In this document: positions 32,503 through 40,119 of the stretch, in pieces | Numbering within the stretch: position 1 is the stretch's first letter | How the letters are laid out: each line of letters begins with the position of its first letter | NCBI GenBank assembly: GCA_900320245.1 | Contig: ONRP01000013.1 | Location: 1 to 57,905, forward strand | DNA length: 57,905 nt | DNA from: an uncultured Prevotellaceae bacterium | Lineage (GTDB): Bacteria > Bacteroidota > Bacteroidia > Bacteroidales > Muribaculaceae | Direction of reading: 5' to 3' | Notes under the pieces: model-generated | The model's database searches: none | What the model was told of the DNA's origin: nothing | Seen by the model: only the letters and a program-made list of their open reading frames with translations | Translations under genes and position numbers: made by a program

Positions 32503-33564
32503 ATGAAGATTCTCTCCATATTACTGCTCTCGGTCGTGCAGTTGCTTCAGAGCAACAACACGGTCAACTTGACCTTTGTGGGCGATGCGATGCAGCATGC
32601 GCCCCAGATCACGGCTGCCCAGCAGGCCGACGGCACCTACGACTACAGCCCGTGTTTTCAGTACCTCAAGGACGATATCGCGTGGGCCGACCTTGCCGTG
32701 GTCAATCTCGAATGCCCGTTGGGAGGCAGCCCCTATACGGGCTATCCGTGTTTCAGCGCCCCCGACAGTTATGCGCGGCAGTTGCGCGATGTGGGCTTTG
32801 ACCTGTTCCTGACTGCCAACAACCACTGTCTGGACCGGCGGGACAAGGGACTGGTGCGCACGTGCGAGATGCTCGACTCGATGCAGATCCCGCACATCGG
32901 CACCTATCGCGACCAGCAGGAGCGCGCCAAGCGCATCCCCTATATCGTGAATATCAACGGCATAAAAATCGCCTTCCTGAACTACACCTACGGCACCAAC
33001 GGCATTCCCATCCAGGGTAATGTCGTCGTCGATTTTCTGGACCGGCAACTCATTGCTTCTGATATCGCGCTGGCGCGGGAACGCGGTGCACAGGCCATCT
33101 GCGTGAACCTGCATTGGGGCATCGAGTATGTGCTCCAGCCCATCGAGGAGCAGAAGACCCTTGGCGACTGGCTCGTCTCCCAGGGTGTTGACCTGATTAT
33201 CGGCGGCCATCCCCATGTGGTGGAGCCGATGGAGGTGCGCTATAGCAAGGAGTATGACAAGGATGTGCTGCTTGTCTATAGCATGGGTAACTTCATCAGC
33301 AACATGAGCACTATCGACTGCGTTGGCGGAGCCATGGTCAAGGTGTCGTTGAGGATGGAAAACGGCCATCCGGTCATCGACCATCCGCGCTACAAACTCT
33401 TCTATGTCCAAAAGCCTGCTGCCCACGGCGAGAACTATGTGCTCATCCCCGAGTCACGACCCGACCTGCTGCGTGCCGATTGTCGCGGCGAGTTTGACCG
33501 CTTCATGAAGCGCACCCACGACCTGGTGACGTCACACAACGAGTCGGTGCCCAACGAGCGCTGA
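32503..33564 (+). CDS. CapA-family metallophosphatase-like protein
   Basis: CapA/PgsA-like protein of 353 aa, related to poly-gamma-glutamate capsule proteins with a metallophosphoesterase fold. A short hydrophobic N-terminus (MKILSILLLSVVQLLQ) may be a signal peptide. Motifs include TFVGDAMQH (metal Asp), DLAVVNLECPLGG, LTANNHCLDR (Asn-His), CVNLHWGIEY and GGHPHVVEPME. No CapB/CapC partners are nearby, so capsule synthesis is not implied. Many stand-alone homologues exist in Bacteroidetes with unknown substrate. The next gene is an MscS channel 81 bp downstream. Confidence 0.88.
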   Translation: MKILSILLLSVVQLLQSNNTVNLTFVGDAMQHAPQITAAQQADGTYDYSPCFQYLKDDIAWADLAVVNLECPLGGSPYTGYPCFSAPDSYARQLRDVGFDLFLTANNHCLDRRDKGLVRTCEMLDSMQIPHIGTYRDQQERAKRIPYIVNINGIKIAFLNYTYGTNGIPIQGNVVVDFLDRQLIASDIALARERGAQAICVNLHWGIEYVLQPIEEQKTLGDWLVSQGVDLIIGGHPHVVEPMEVRYSKEYDKDVLLVYSMGNFISNMSTIDCVGGAMVKVSLRMENGHPVIDHPRYKLFYVQKPAAHGENYVLIPESRPDLLRADCRGEFDRFMKRTHDLVTSHNESVPNER

Positions 33565-33645
33565 CCTTCCCGACGGCAGCCCATGTCCCCAAAGATGGGC
33601 AACGGGCAGCACGATGACCGAAATTTTTTTCAGCAAACAGATTAG

Positions 33646-34797
33646 ATGATGATTACGTCCAATGTTCCCATACCCACTCCTGACGGAGGCTCGGCCGACA
33701 AAATCCAGCAAGTGACCGATGTCGTCTCGTCGCACGTCGACTCGCTGGCCAGCCGTTTGAATCCCGACTCGTTAGCGGCGATAACGCCGGGCAAAGTCGT
33801 GGACCACTTCAGGTATCTTGACGTGGGGAGCCTGGTCACCTCGCTGTCCAGCCAACTGGTGTCGCTGGGTTTGCGCATCCTGGCCGCCGTCGTGGTCTTC
33901 TACCTGGGCAAGTTCATCATCAATAAGATTTATAATGTGGCGCGTGCCGTGATGGTGCGCAAGAACTTTGAGCGTTCGCTCACGTCGTTCCTGCTGTCGC
34001 TGATACGTTTCACGCTGATGTTCCTGCTCATCATCACCGTGATTGGCGTGTTGGGCATCGAGACGAGTTCGTTTATCGCCATCTTTGCCAGTGCCGGTGT
34101 GGCCATCGGTATGGCTTTGAGCGGCACGCTGCAGAATTTTGCCGGCGGAGTGCTCATCTTGCTGCTCAAGCCTTACAAGGTGGGCGATTACATTGAGTTC
34201 GGCGAGTTCAAGGGCACGGTGCGTGAAATCCAGATTTTCAACACCGTCATCAATACCTACAACAACGACCGTATCGTCATCCCCAACGGCGGCTTGGCGA
34301 CCGGTTCGCTCAAGAACGTCAGCGCCGAGCCCTATCACCGCGTGGAGTGGCGTGTGGGCATCAGTTACGGCGACGACGTGGACACCGCCCGCAAGGTGGC
34401 CCTCGACATTCTGCTGGCCGATGAGCGCATCGTGAACACCGAGGCCGACGTCAAGGAAACCGTCGAGCAACCCCAGCATGCCGTTGAGCAACAGCCGACG
34501 GCCGAACACAAGCCGTGGTGGTGGCGCCTGTTCCACTGGCACCGCCGTCGTGTGGAACAGTGGCACGAGGAGCAAGAGTCAAAACTCGAGGCGCTGATTC
34601 CCAAGCCCAACTACAGGCCGGTGGTCGCTGTTGAGGGCCTCGACGACAGCCAGGTGACCCTCGTCGTCAGAGCCTGGACCGAAATCGCCAACTATTGGAA
34701 TGTGCTGTATGACGTGAATGAGCAGATCTACAAGCAGTTCCCGCAGCACGGCCTCCACTTCCCGTTCCCGCAGATGGACGTACACGTTAACAGTTAA
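33646..34797 (+). CDS. MscS-family mechanosensitive channel with a C-domain insertion
   Basis: Inner-membrane channel of 383 aa that protects cells from hypo-osmotic shock. Transmembrane helices are at about 66-92, 112-136 and 141-172. The pore helix has AIFASAGVAIGMALSGTLQNFAGG, and the beta domain has PYKVGDYIEFGEFKGTVREIQIFNT and VIPNGGLATGSLKN. The cytoplasmic alpha/beta part is interrupted at about residues 264-322 by a Glu/Gln-rich and then Trp/His/Arg-rich segment (KPWWWRLFHWHRRRVEQW), after which the fold resumes. E. coli MscS has 286 aa, and the insertion and N-terminal extension explain most of the difference. Confidence 0.92.
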   Translation: MMITSNVPIPTPDGGSADKIQQVTDVVSSHVDSLASRLNPDSLAAITPGKVVDHFRYLDVGSLVTSLSSQLVSLGLRILAAVVVFYLGKFIINKIYNVARAVMVRKNFERSLTSFLLSLIRFTLMFLLIITVIGVLGIETSSFIAIFASAGVAIGMALSGTLQNFAGGVLILLLKPYKVGDYIEFGEFKGTVREIQIFNTVINTYNNDRIVIPNGGLATGSLKNVSAEPYHRVEWRVGISYGDDVDTARKVALDILLADERIVNTEADVKETVEQPQHAVEQQPTAEHKPWWWRLFHWHRRRVEQWHEEQESKLEALIPKPNYRPVVAVEGLDDSQVTLVVRAWTEIANYWNVLYDVNEQIYKQFPQHGLHFPFPQMDVHVNS

Positions 34798-34804
34798 CAG
34801 ATGA

Positions 34805-34832
34805 GAGATAAGAGATAAGAGATAAGAGATAA
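34805..34832. repeat. 7-bp tandem repeat (GAGATAA) x4
   Basis: Four GAGATAA units lie in tandem just after the MscS stop. No other feature is seen in the gap of about 70 bp. Confidence 0.85.
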
Positions 34833-34867
34833 GGGATGGGGCATCTCTAAACACTAATATTTAAACT

Positions 34868-35845
34868 GTGAGCATTGCGAGCATATTTGTTTTGAAGAAT
34901 TCCAGTTTGTTTCGTTTCTTGAGTGTGGCGCGGTCATTGTTTGTCGTGATGGCCGTGGTGCTGACGTGGCAGCAGGGTGGGGCACAGGTGGTGAACTCCA
35001 TCGGTGACGAGAACATGAAGGTACCCCAGGGCCTGAAGCCGCAAGAGAAGAAGGCCGTGTCGCCCTACATCGTTGACCTGGACACCGAGACACCCTATTT
35101 CCAGTATGTCGACTCGGCACAGAACTGCATCTACAGCCACGACTGGTCCGAGGCTGAGCAATGGCTGCTCAAGGCCATTAAAGCCGAGCCCGATAACCCC
35201 AACAACTCGCTGCTGCTGAGCAATATCGCCACGCTGCAGCGCTATCAGGGTCGCCTGTCCGATGCCGTGAAGAACTACACTCTCGCCCTGGACATGACGC
35301 CCCATGCCGTGACGCTGCTGCTCAACCGTGCTGCCCTCTATGTCGAGATGGACAGCGTGCAGCGGGCCATCGACGACTATGAGCGCGTGTGCGAACTTGA
35401 CATGTATGACACCGAGGCGCGTTATTCGCTGGGCGTACTTGCCATGGAGCGGGGCGACAACAAGCGGGCCGAGGACCTGTTCAACGAGATCAAACGCATC
35501 AACCCCAACTCGGGCCTCTACTGCGAGGGTATGGGGCTGCTGCACAAGCGCAATGGCAATTATGCCCGCGCTGCCGAGTTGTTCACCCAGGTCATTAAGG
35601 TGCAGCCCAATGTGCAACTGCTGGGCAACCGGGCCGACTGCTACCTGATACTCAAGCGCCTGAACGATGCCGAAGATGACATCCGCACCGCCCTGGAGAT
35701 GGCCCCCGACGACCCCTACCTGTACGTGCTGCGTGCCAAACTGAACAAACTCCGTTTTCAGCGCGAAGATATGGACCGCGACATCGACACCGCCGTTTCC
35801 CTGGGTCTGAGCCGTGAATACATCAACCAATCCCTCAACGAGTAG
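34868..35845 (+). CDS. TPR-repeat exported protein
   Basis: Tetratricopeptide protein of up to 325 aa, probably periplasmic. The N-terminus has a signal-like stretch (FRFLSVARSLFVVMAVVLTW, cleavage near GGAQ). At least five TPR units run from about residue 75 to 315 (for example SEAEQWLLKAIKAEPDNPNN, RLSDAVKNYTLALDMTPHAV, QRAIDDYERVCELDMYD). The start is uncertain. The GTG at 34868 lies in sequence resembling the intergenic GCGAGC repeat, so TTG at 34892 or ATG at 34949 are alternatives; the last would cut the signal sequence short. TPR proteins are scaffolds, and the partner here is unknown. Confidence 0.85.
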   Translation: MSIASIFVLKNSSLFRFLSVARSLFVVMAVVLTWQQGGAQVVNSIGDENMKVPQGLKPQEKKAVSPYIVDLDTETPYFQYVDSAQNCIYSHDWSEAEQWLLKAIKAEPDNPNNSLLLSNIATLQRYQGRLSDAVKNYTLALDMTPHAVTLLLNRAALYVEMDSVQRAIDDYERVCELDMYDTEARYSLGVLAMERGDNKRAEDLFNEIKRINPNSGLYCEGMGLLHKRNGNYARAAELFTQVIKVQPNVQLLGNRADCYLILKRLNDAEDDIRTALEMAPDDPYLYVLRAKLNKLRFQREDMDRDIDTAVSLGLSREYINQSLNE

Positions 35846-35880
35846 GACAACACCACCAAAGACAACGTACTAAAAGGAAA

Positions 35881-35997
35881 ACAAGAAGCACAACAAGTGC
35901 AAGCCATGCGGTGTGAAGCCGTAGTTAAAGACAACTCAAACAACTCGAACAACTTAGAAATAATAAAGTTGTAAAAGTTGTTTGAGTTGTCTTTAAT
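35881..35997. repeat. Palindromic repeat with perfect 21-bp arms
   Basis: A member of the ACAAGAAA family (starts ACAAGAAGCACAACAAG). Arms 35925-35945 and 35976-35996 are perfect inverted repeats of 21 bp (TTAAAGACAACTCAAACAAC plus T). Inner 7-bp arms ACAACTT / AAGTTGT add to the stem. It is the best-preserved copy in the window. The rest of the gap 35846-36245 holds the SatD promoter and palindromes. Confidence 0.85.
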
Positions 35998-36089
35998 CAC
36001 AGCAATGCGGATGCCATAGCACTTGTTGTATTAGTTTTAGCCATATTTGCCGTTGGGGGTGTTGTTGATGTGAAATAATTGTTGATTTA

Positions 36090-36121
36090 TTTGTGGGGTA
36101 ACCATTCTTTGACTATCTTTG
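36090..36121 (+). promoter_or_regulatory. Bacteroidetes-type promoter for SatD/DUF3307 operon
   Basis: TTTG (36090-36093), 20 bp, TATCTTTG (36114-36121), a full consensus match. Transcription would start near 36128, giving a leader of about 118 nt that contains the three palindromes. Confidence 0.8.
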
Positions 36122-36133
36122 CATTCCGTAAAG

Positions 36134-36211
36134 AGTAAGTCCTGACGCTTACTATGGCCAAAAGTAAGCCATGGCGCTTACTCGAGGCGGAAGTAAGCCG
36201 TTACGCTTACT
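36134..36211. promoter_or_regulatory. Three 20-bp palindromes at exact 29-bp spacing
   Basis: AGTAAGTCCTGACGCTTACT (36134-36153), AGTAAGCCATGGCGCTTACT (36163-36182) and AGTAAGCCGTTACGCTTACT (36192-36211). Each has 7-bp inverted arms (AGTAAGC/GCTTACT, one wobble in the first) around 6 variable bases. Start-to-start distance is 29 bp both times, and the 9-bp spacers are unrelated. They lie between the likely transcription start and the SatD start codon. They could be operator sites for a dimeric regulator or three small hairpins in the leader RNA. Confidence 0.85.
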
Positions 36212-36245
36212 ATTGGTAGTGTGCCACAATAATAAAACGTTTTGT

Positions 36246-36914
36246 ATGATAATGAAGAAATATGCTGCAATATCGGCTGACATTGTCGCTTCGACCTCAT
36301 TGTCCCGCGAGGCCTTGATCAGGCTGACGGGAGGGCTGAAAGCCTTGCTTGACCGTGCTGCCCGTGACTATCAGGGATTCTGGGGGCGCCTGGTCAAGGG
36401 CGACACCATCGAGTGTGTGATGGCCCGTCCTGGCGATGCCCTTCGTGTTGCGCTGCTGCTCAAGTCTTATATCAAGTCGTTCGCGCCGACCGACGGCATT
36501 GCCGATGCCAAGTTCAAGCAGTTCGGCCTGCGCCTGGCGATAGGCGTGGGCGAGATGCGCATCATTGACAAGTCGCTCGACATGATGGATGGCGAGGCCA
36601 TCTACCTGTCGGGCCGCGCCCTGTCTGATATGCGTGACAAGACGAGCGACAGTTTCCAGATTGTCATGGCCGATGATGTGAGCCATGGAGCCTTGGCGGT
36701 CGTCTTGTCGCTGCTCAACCAGTTGATTAACAGGGCGACTCGTCGTCAGTGCGAAACCCTGTACATCAGGTTGCTCAGCAAGGACGATGCCGAGACGGCC
36801 AAGAAGATGGGCATTTCGCGCCCTGGCGTGAACCAGAATCTGCGTAATATGGGTTGGGATGCCATCGAGCGCTCCTTGAAGTATTTTGAACAACTTAACT
36901 TTGAAGGAGAATGA
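36246..36914 (+). CDS. SatD-family protein
   Basis: SatD-like protein of 222 aa, probably cytoplasmic, biochemical role unknown. SatD was named from the acid-tolerance locus of Streptococcus mutans. The start is ATG at 36246 (MIMKKYAAISADIVAST), or the second ATG at 36252. An in-frame ATG at 36171 lies inside the palindrome array and is rejected. The N-terminal part (about 1-150) has YAAISADIVAST, RLVKGDTIECVM and RLAIGVGEM, resembling the nucleotidyl-cyclase-like fold noted for this family, which is tentative. The C-terminus (about 180-222) is helix-turn-helix-like: DDAETAKKMGISRPGVNQNLR. The stop overlaps the next start by 4 bp. Confidence 0.85.
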   Translation: MIMKKYAAISADIVASTSLSREALIRLTGGLKALLDRAARDYQGFWGRLVKGDTIECVMARPGDALRVALLLKSYIKSFAPTDGIADAKFKQFGLRLAIGVGEMRIIDKSLDMMDGEAIYLSGRALSDMRDKTSDSFQIVMADDVSHGALAVVLSLLNQLINRATRRQCETLYIRLLSKDDAETAKKMGISRPGVNQNLRNMGWDAIERSLKYFEQLNFEGE

Positions 36915-37648
36915 GCCAACTGTTCTGGAATCTGCTGCTCGCTCATGTGATAGGCGACTTTTATTGCCAGACGGGGCGTTCCTGCTCCGGCAAGCGGGAG
37001 CAGGGCCTGCTGGGCATCGACCTCTATGTGCATGCGTTCATCATCCTGGTGCTCTCATGGGCAGTGACGTGGTCATGGGCCTTCTGGTGGGGTGCTCTGG
37101 TCATCGGCGTGGTGCATCTGTTCATTGATGCCGGCAAGGCCGCTGTCGAGCGCACGCTCAAGGTGGGCGGTGAACCTATCTACAGGACGCGCTATGCCGT
37201 GTGGCCGTTTGTCGTGGACCAGTTGCTGCACATCGCGCTGATTGCCGTGGTGGCATGGTGGTGGCAGCGCTATAACGATTGGAGCCAGTTGGAATGGGTC
37301 AATGACGGCTGGCTGATGATGGCCATGGCACTGCTGTTGTGCTGGAAGCCGGCCAACCTGTTGACGAAGCACATCCTGCGTTACTGCCAGGTGAAAATAC
37401 TGCAGGACCAACCCGAACAGACCACCTTCAAGAGCGGTGCCCTCATCGGCACGCTCGAGCGCTGGCTGATTGTGTTCTTCATGTTCCTGCAGCAGTACGA
37501 AGCCATCGGATTCCTGGTCGCCGCCAAGTCGATTCTGCGCTTCAGCGAGACCAAGGAGAGCGAGAAATCAGAGTATGTGCTGGCGGGCACGCTGGTGAGC
37601 ATCGCCATTGCCGTTGCATGCGGCATTCTGGTGCTTGCCACCCGATAA
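36911..37648 (+). CDS. DUF3307 membrane protein, partner of SatD
   Basis: Multi-pass membrane protein of 245 aa, function unknown. It starts with the ATGA overlap with SatD, so the two are translationally coupled. The family signature LLLAHVIGDFYCQTGRSC...KREQGLLGIDLYVHAFII is at the N-terminus, followed by VVHLFIDAGKAAVE, and about five to six hydrophobic helices are visible. DUF3307 proteins are commonly encoded next to SatD. The pair may form a membrane sensor with a DNA-binding or nucleotide-binding partner, but that is inference. Confidence 0.87.
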   Translation: MSQLFWNLLLAHVIGDFYCQTGRSCSGKREQGLLGIDLYVHAFIILVLSWAVTWSWAFWWGALVIGVVHLFIDAGKAAVERTLKVGGEPIYRTRYAVWPFVVDQLLHIALIAVVAWWWQRYNDWSQLEWVNDGWLMMAMALLLCWKPANLLTKHILRYCQVKILQDQPEQTTFKSGALIGTLERWLIVFFMFLQQYEAIGFLVAAKSILRFSETKESEKSEYVLAGTLVSIAIAVACGILVLATR

Positions 37649-37691
37649 CACGATATGAATTAGGACTATTGTTTTAGAATGATTAGACGTG

Positions 37692-39098
37692 ATGAGTAAG
37701 AAAAAAGATATTCCTGTAATTGAGAATTTTGAGATAACGGGCGTGGCGGCCGAGGGCAAGAGCCTGGGACGCTGGAACGACCTGGTGGTGTTTGTTCCCT
37801 TTGGCGCTCCCGGCGATGTGATTGACCTGAAAATCGACCGCAAGAAGCACAGTTATGCCGAGGGGCACATCGAGCGCCTGGTCAAGCCAAGTCCGCTGCG
37901 CGTCGAGCCGATGTGCGAGCACTTCGGGCTGTGCGGCGGCTGCAAGTGGCAACACCTGCCCTATGAGTACCAGTTGCAGTGCAAGCAGCAGCAGGTGGTC
38001 GACGCTATGGAGCGCATCGCCAAGGTGCCCATTCCCGCCATCAACCCCATTCTAGGCTCGGCGACGACGACACATTACCGCAACAAACTGGAATTCACCT
38101 TCTCCAACAAGTGCTGGCTCACCCGCGAGCAATTGGACAGCGGCGTTGAGTTCCCCGACCGCAACGCCGCGGGCTTCCACATCCCCGGCGCCTTTGACAA
38201 GGTGCTCGACATCAAGCGCTGCTGGCTGCAGGACGACATCAGCAACGAGATGCGCCTGTTCATCCGTGGCCTCTGCGTCGAAAAGGGCTACTCCTTCTAT
38301 GACATCCGCGGGCAGCAGGGCTTCATCCGCATGACCATGACGCGCACCGCCTCGACGGGCGAGATCATGGAGGTCATCGTCTTCGGCGAGGACAACCAGG
38401 CCGCCATCGACGACGTGATGAGCGCCGTGCGTGACCGTTTCCCTCAGATTACCTCGCTGCTCTATGTCGTCAACCTCAAGGTCAACGACTCGCTGGCCGA
38501 CCAGGAATTCATCACCTTCAGCGGCCGCGACTACATCGAGGAGGAGATGGAAGGTCTGAAATTCCGTGTGGGTCCCAAGTCGTTCTACCAGACCAACTCG
38601 CGCCAGGCCTACGAACTCTACAAGGTGGCGCGCCGCATGGCCGCTCTCACCGGCGGCGAACTGGTCTATGACCTGTACACCGGCACGGGCACTATCGCCA
38701 ACTTCGTGGCCCGCCAGGCCCGCCAGGTCATCGGCATCGAATATGTCCCCGAGGCCATCGAGGACGCCAAGTTGAACTCCCGCGTCAATGGCATCGAGAA
38801 CACCCTGTTCTATGCCGGCGACATGAAGGACGTACTCACCGACGACTTCATTGCCGAGCACGGTCGCCCCGAGGTCATGATTATCGACCCGCCCCGCGCC
38901 GGCATGCACGAGGACGTTGTCAAGGTCATCCTCAACGCCGAGCCGCAGCGCCTCGTCTATGTGAGTTGCAACCCCGCTACCCAGGCGCGCGACATCGCCC
39001 TGCTCGACAAGAAATACCGCGTCGTGGAAATCCAGCCCGTCGACATGTTCCCCCACACCCACCACGTCGAGAACGTCACCCTGCTGGAGAAAAAATAA
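37692..39098 (+). CDS. rlmD: 23S rRNA (uracil-5-)-methyltransferase RlmD-type
   Basis: S-adenosylmethionine-dependent RNA m5U methyltransferase of the RumA/TrmA class, 468 aa. The ATG at 37692 is chosen over an adjacent in-frame GTG. An N-terminal TRAM domain (about 8-66) is followed by an iron-sulfur cysteine cluster (CEHFGLCGGCKW, about 76-87). The C-terminal methyltransferase domain has SFYQTN, YDLYTGTGTIANFVA, DPPRAGMHEDV and the catalytic Cys in VYVSCNPAT. RlmD and RlmCD differ in the uracil they modify, and this cannot be settled here. A terminator follows at 39127. Confidence 0.93.
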   Translation: MSKKKDIPVIENFEITGVAAEGKSLGRWNDLVVFVPFGAPGDVIDLKIDRKKHSYAEGHIERLVKPSPLRVEPMCEHFGLCGGCKWQHLPYEYQLQCKQQQVVDAMERIAKVPIPAINPILGSATTTHYRNKLEFTFSNKCWLTREQLDSGVEFPDRNAAGFHIPGAFDKVLDIKRCWLQDDISNEMRLFIRGLCVEKGYSFYDIRGQQGFIRMTMTRTASTGEIMEVIVFGEDNQAAIDDVMSAVRDRFPQITSLLYVVNLKVNDSLADQEFITFSGRDYIEEEMEGLKFRVGPKSFYQTNSRQAYELYKVARRMAALTGGELVYDLYTGTGTIANFVARQARQVIGIEYVPEAIEDAKLNSRVNGIENTLFYAGDMKDVLTDDFIAEHGRPEVMIIDPPRAGMHEDVVKVILNAEPQRLVYVSCNPATQARDIALLDKKYRVVEIQPVDMFPHTHHVENVTLLEKK

Positions 39099-39126
39099 GG
39101 GCAACTGCTATATCATAAAAAAATAT

Positions 39127-39168
39127 GGGTGCAGCACCTTTTGTCGTGCCGCACCCTTATTGTATTTT
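39127..39168 (+). terminator. Terminator after rlmD
   Basis: An 11-bp stem (39127-39137 with 39146-39156, one mismatch) of GGGTGCAGCAC / GTGCCGCACCC, then TTATTGTATTTTTG. Confidence 0.75.
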
Positions 39169-39185
39169 TGGGGGACTGTTCATCA

Positions 39186-39251
39186 TCAACCCTGAATCAG
39201 GTTAATGATTGCCGTTGCAACCAGTGTTACGAAAGCAAAAATGGTGTACAT
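39186..39251 (-). CDS. Possible 21-aa hydrophobic small protein
   Basis: An ATG frame on the minus strand encodes MYTIFAFVTLVATAIINLIQ plus G, then TGA. Almost the whole chain is a single hydrophobic helix. It sits in an otherwise empty 314-bp gap between rlmD and the ABC transporter. Upstream sequence is AT-rich with no clear promoter. A GATATTTG near 39326 on the minus strand is one base from consensus. The evidence is only composition and context, so it may not be translated. Confidence 0.35.
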   Translation of the reverse strand: MYTIFAFVTLVATAIINLIQG

Positions 39252-39412
39252 AACTGTTACTGTTTTAATTGTTAATATTTATTGTCAATACCGACAAATT
39301 TTTACTCTTTTTTACATATCTACTGCAAATATCATGCCGAAATGTGTTTTTTGGGCAGATAATCGCCAGTAGGGTGATTCTTTGTAATACAACCAACTGT
39401 CCTTCAGAGACA

Positions 39413-40087
39413 TCACAGTTCGGTTTTGTCGACGAGGAAGCCGTCAAGCATGTTGATGACCCGGTGGGCGTAGGTCGCGTCGCGCTGGCTGTGTGTCACC
39501 ATGATGACTGTAGTGCCCTCTTCATTGAGTTTGGCTAGGATTTCCATCACCTCCTTGCCGTTCTTACTGTCAAGGTTGCCCGTGGGCTCATCGGCTAGAA
39601 TGAGTCGAGGCTTGCACACCACGGCACGCGCGATGGCCACGCGCTGCTGCTGGCCACTGGACAACTGGTTGGGGAAATGCTTGGCGCGGTGTGAAATGTT
39701 GAGTTTGCGCAGCATTTCAATCACACGTGTTTTGCGATCGTTGGCGGTCAAGCCCATGTACTTCAACGGCAGTTCGACATTCTCTTTAACGGTGAGTTCA
39801 TCAATGAGATTGAAACTCTGGAAAACAAAGCCGATATGGCCTCGGCGACGTGCGGTTCTCTGATTTTCCTTGAGCCCGGCCATCTCCTCGCCGTCAAGCA
39901 GATAATTGCCTTCGCTGGGGTTGTCCAGCAGTCCCAGGATGTTGAGCAGGGTGGTCTTGCCGCATCCTGATGGTCCCATGATGGCAACGAACTCCCCGTC
40001 ATCGACGTCAAGGTTAATGCCAGCCAGGGCCACGGTGTAGCCTTCCTTGTATCGGTATACTTTCTTGATGTCTCTTAGTTGTATCAT
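39413..40087 (-). CDS. ABC transporter ATP-binding protein (MacB/LolD type)
   Basis: Cytoplasmic ATPase of 224 aa that powers the permease encoded just upstream. The start is MIQLRDIKKVYRYKEGYTVAL at 40087; longer frames read back into the permease gene. Motifs: Walker A GPSGCGKTT, Q-loop FVFQSFNLIDELTV, signature LSSGQQQRVAIARA, Walker B LILADEPTGNLDS and His switch MVTHSQRDA. The Asp-Glu-Pro-Thr-Gly-Asn-Leu-Asp form is typical of the lipoprotein/peptide/macrolide exporter subfamily. It starts 32 bp after the permease stop codon. Confidence 0.95.
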   Translation of the reverse strand: MIQLRDIKKVYRYKEGYTVALAGINLDVDDGEFVAIMGPSGCGKTTLLNILGLLDNPSEGNYLLDGEEMAGLKENQRTARRRGHIGFVFQSFNLIDELTVKENVELPLKYMGLTANDRKTRVIEMLRKLNISHRAKHFPNQLSSGQQQRVAIARAVVCKPRLILADEPTGNLDSKNGKEVMEILAKLNEEGTTVIMVTHSQRDATYAHRVINMLDGFLVDKTEL

Positions 40088-40119
40088 ATATCGTTGTTTT
40101 GTTATATTTATTGTTTCTT

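Noticed and set aside
36134-36211. A short CRISPR array reading of the three 29-bp spaced repeats
   Set aside because: Spacers would be only 9 bp, the repeats are 20 bp with variable centres, and no cas gene is present. A promoter-proximal operator or leader-hairpin array fits better.
36171-36245. Extended N-terminus for SatD from ATG at 36171
   Set aside because: The extra codons lie within the palindrome array. The SatD family start matches MKKYAAISADIVAS, so the start at 36246/36252 is preferred.
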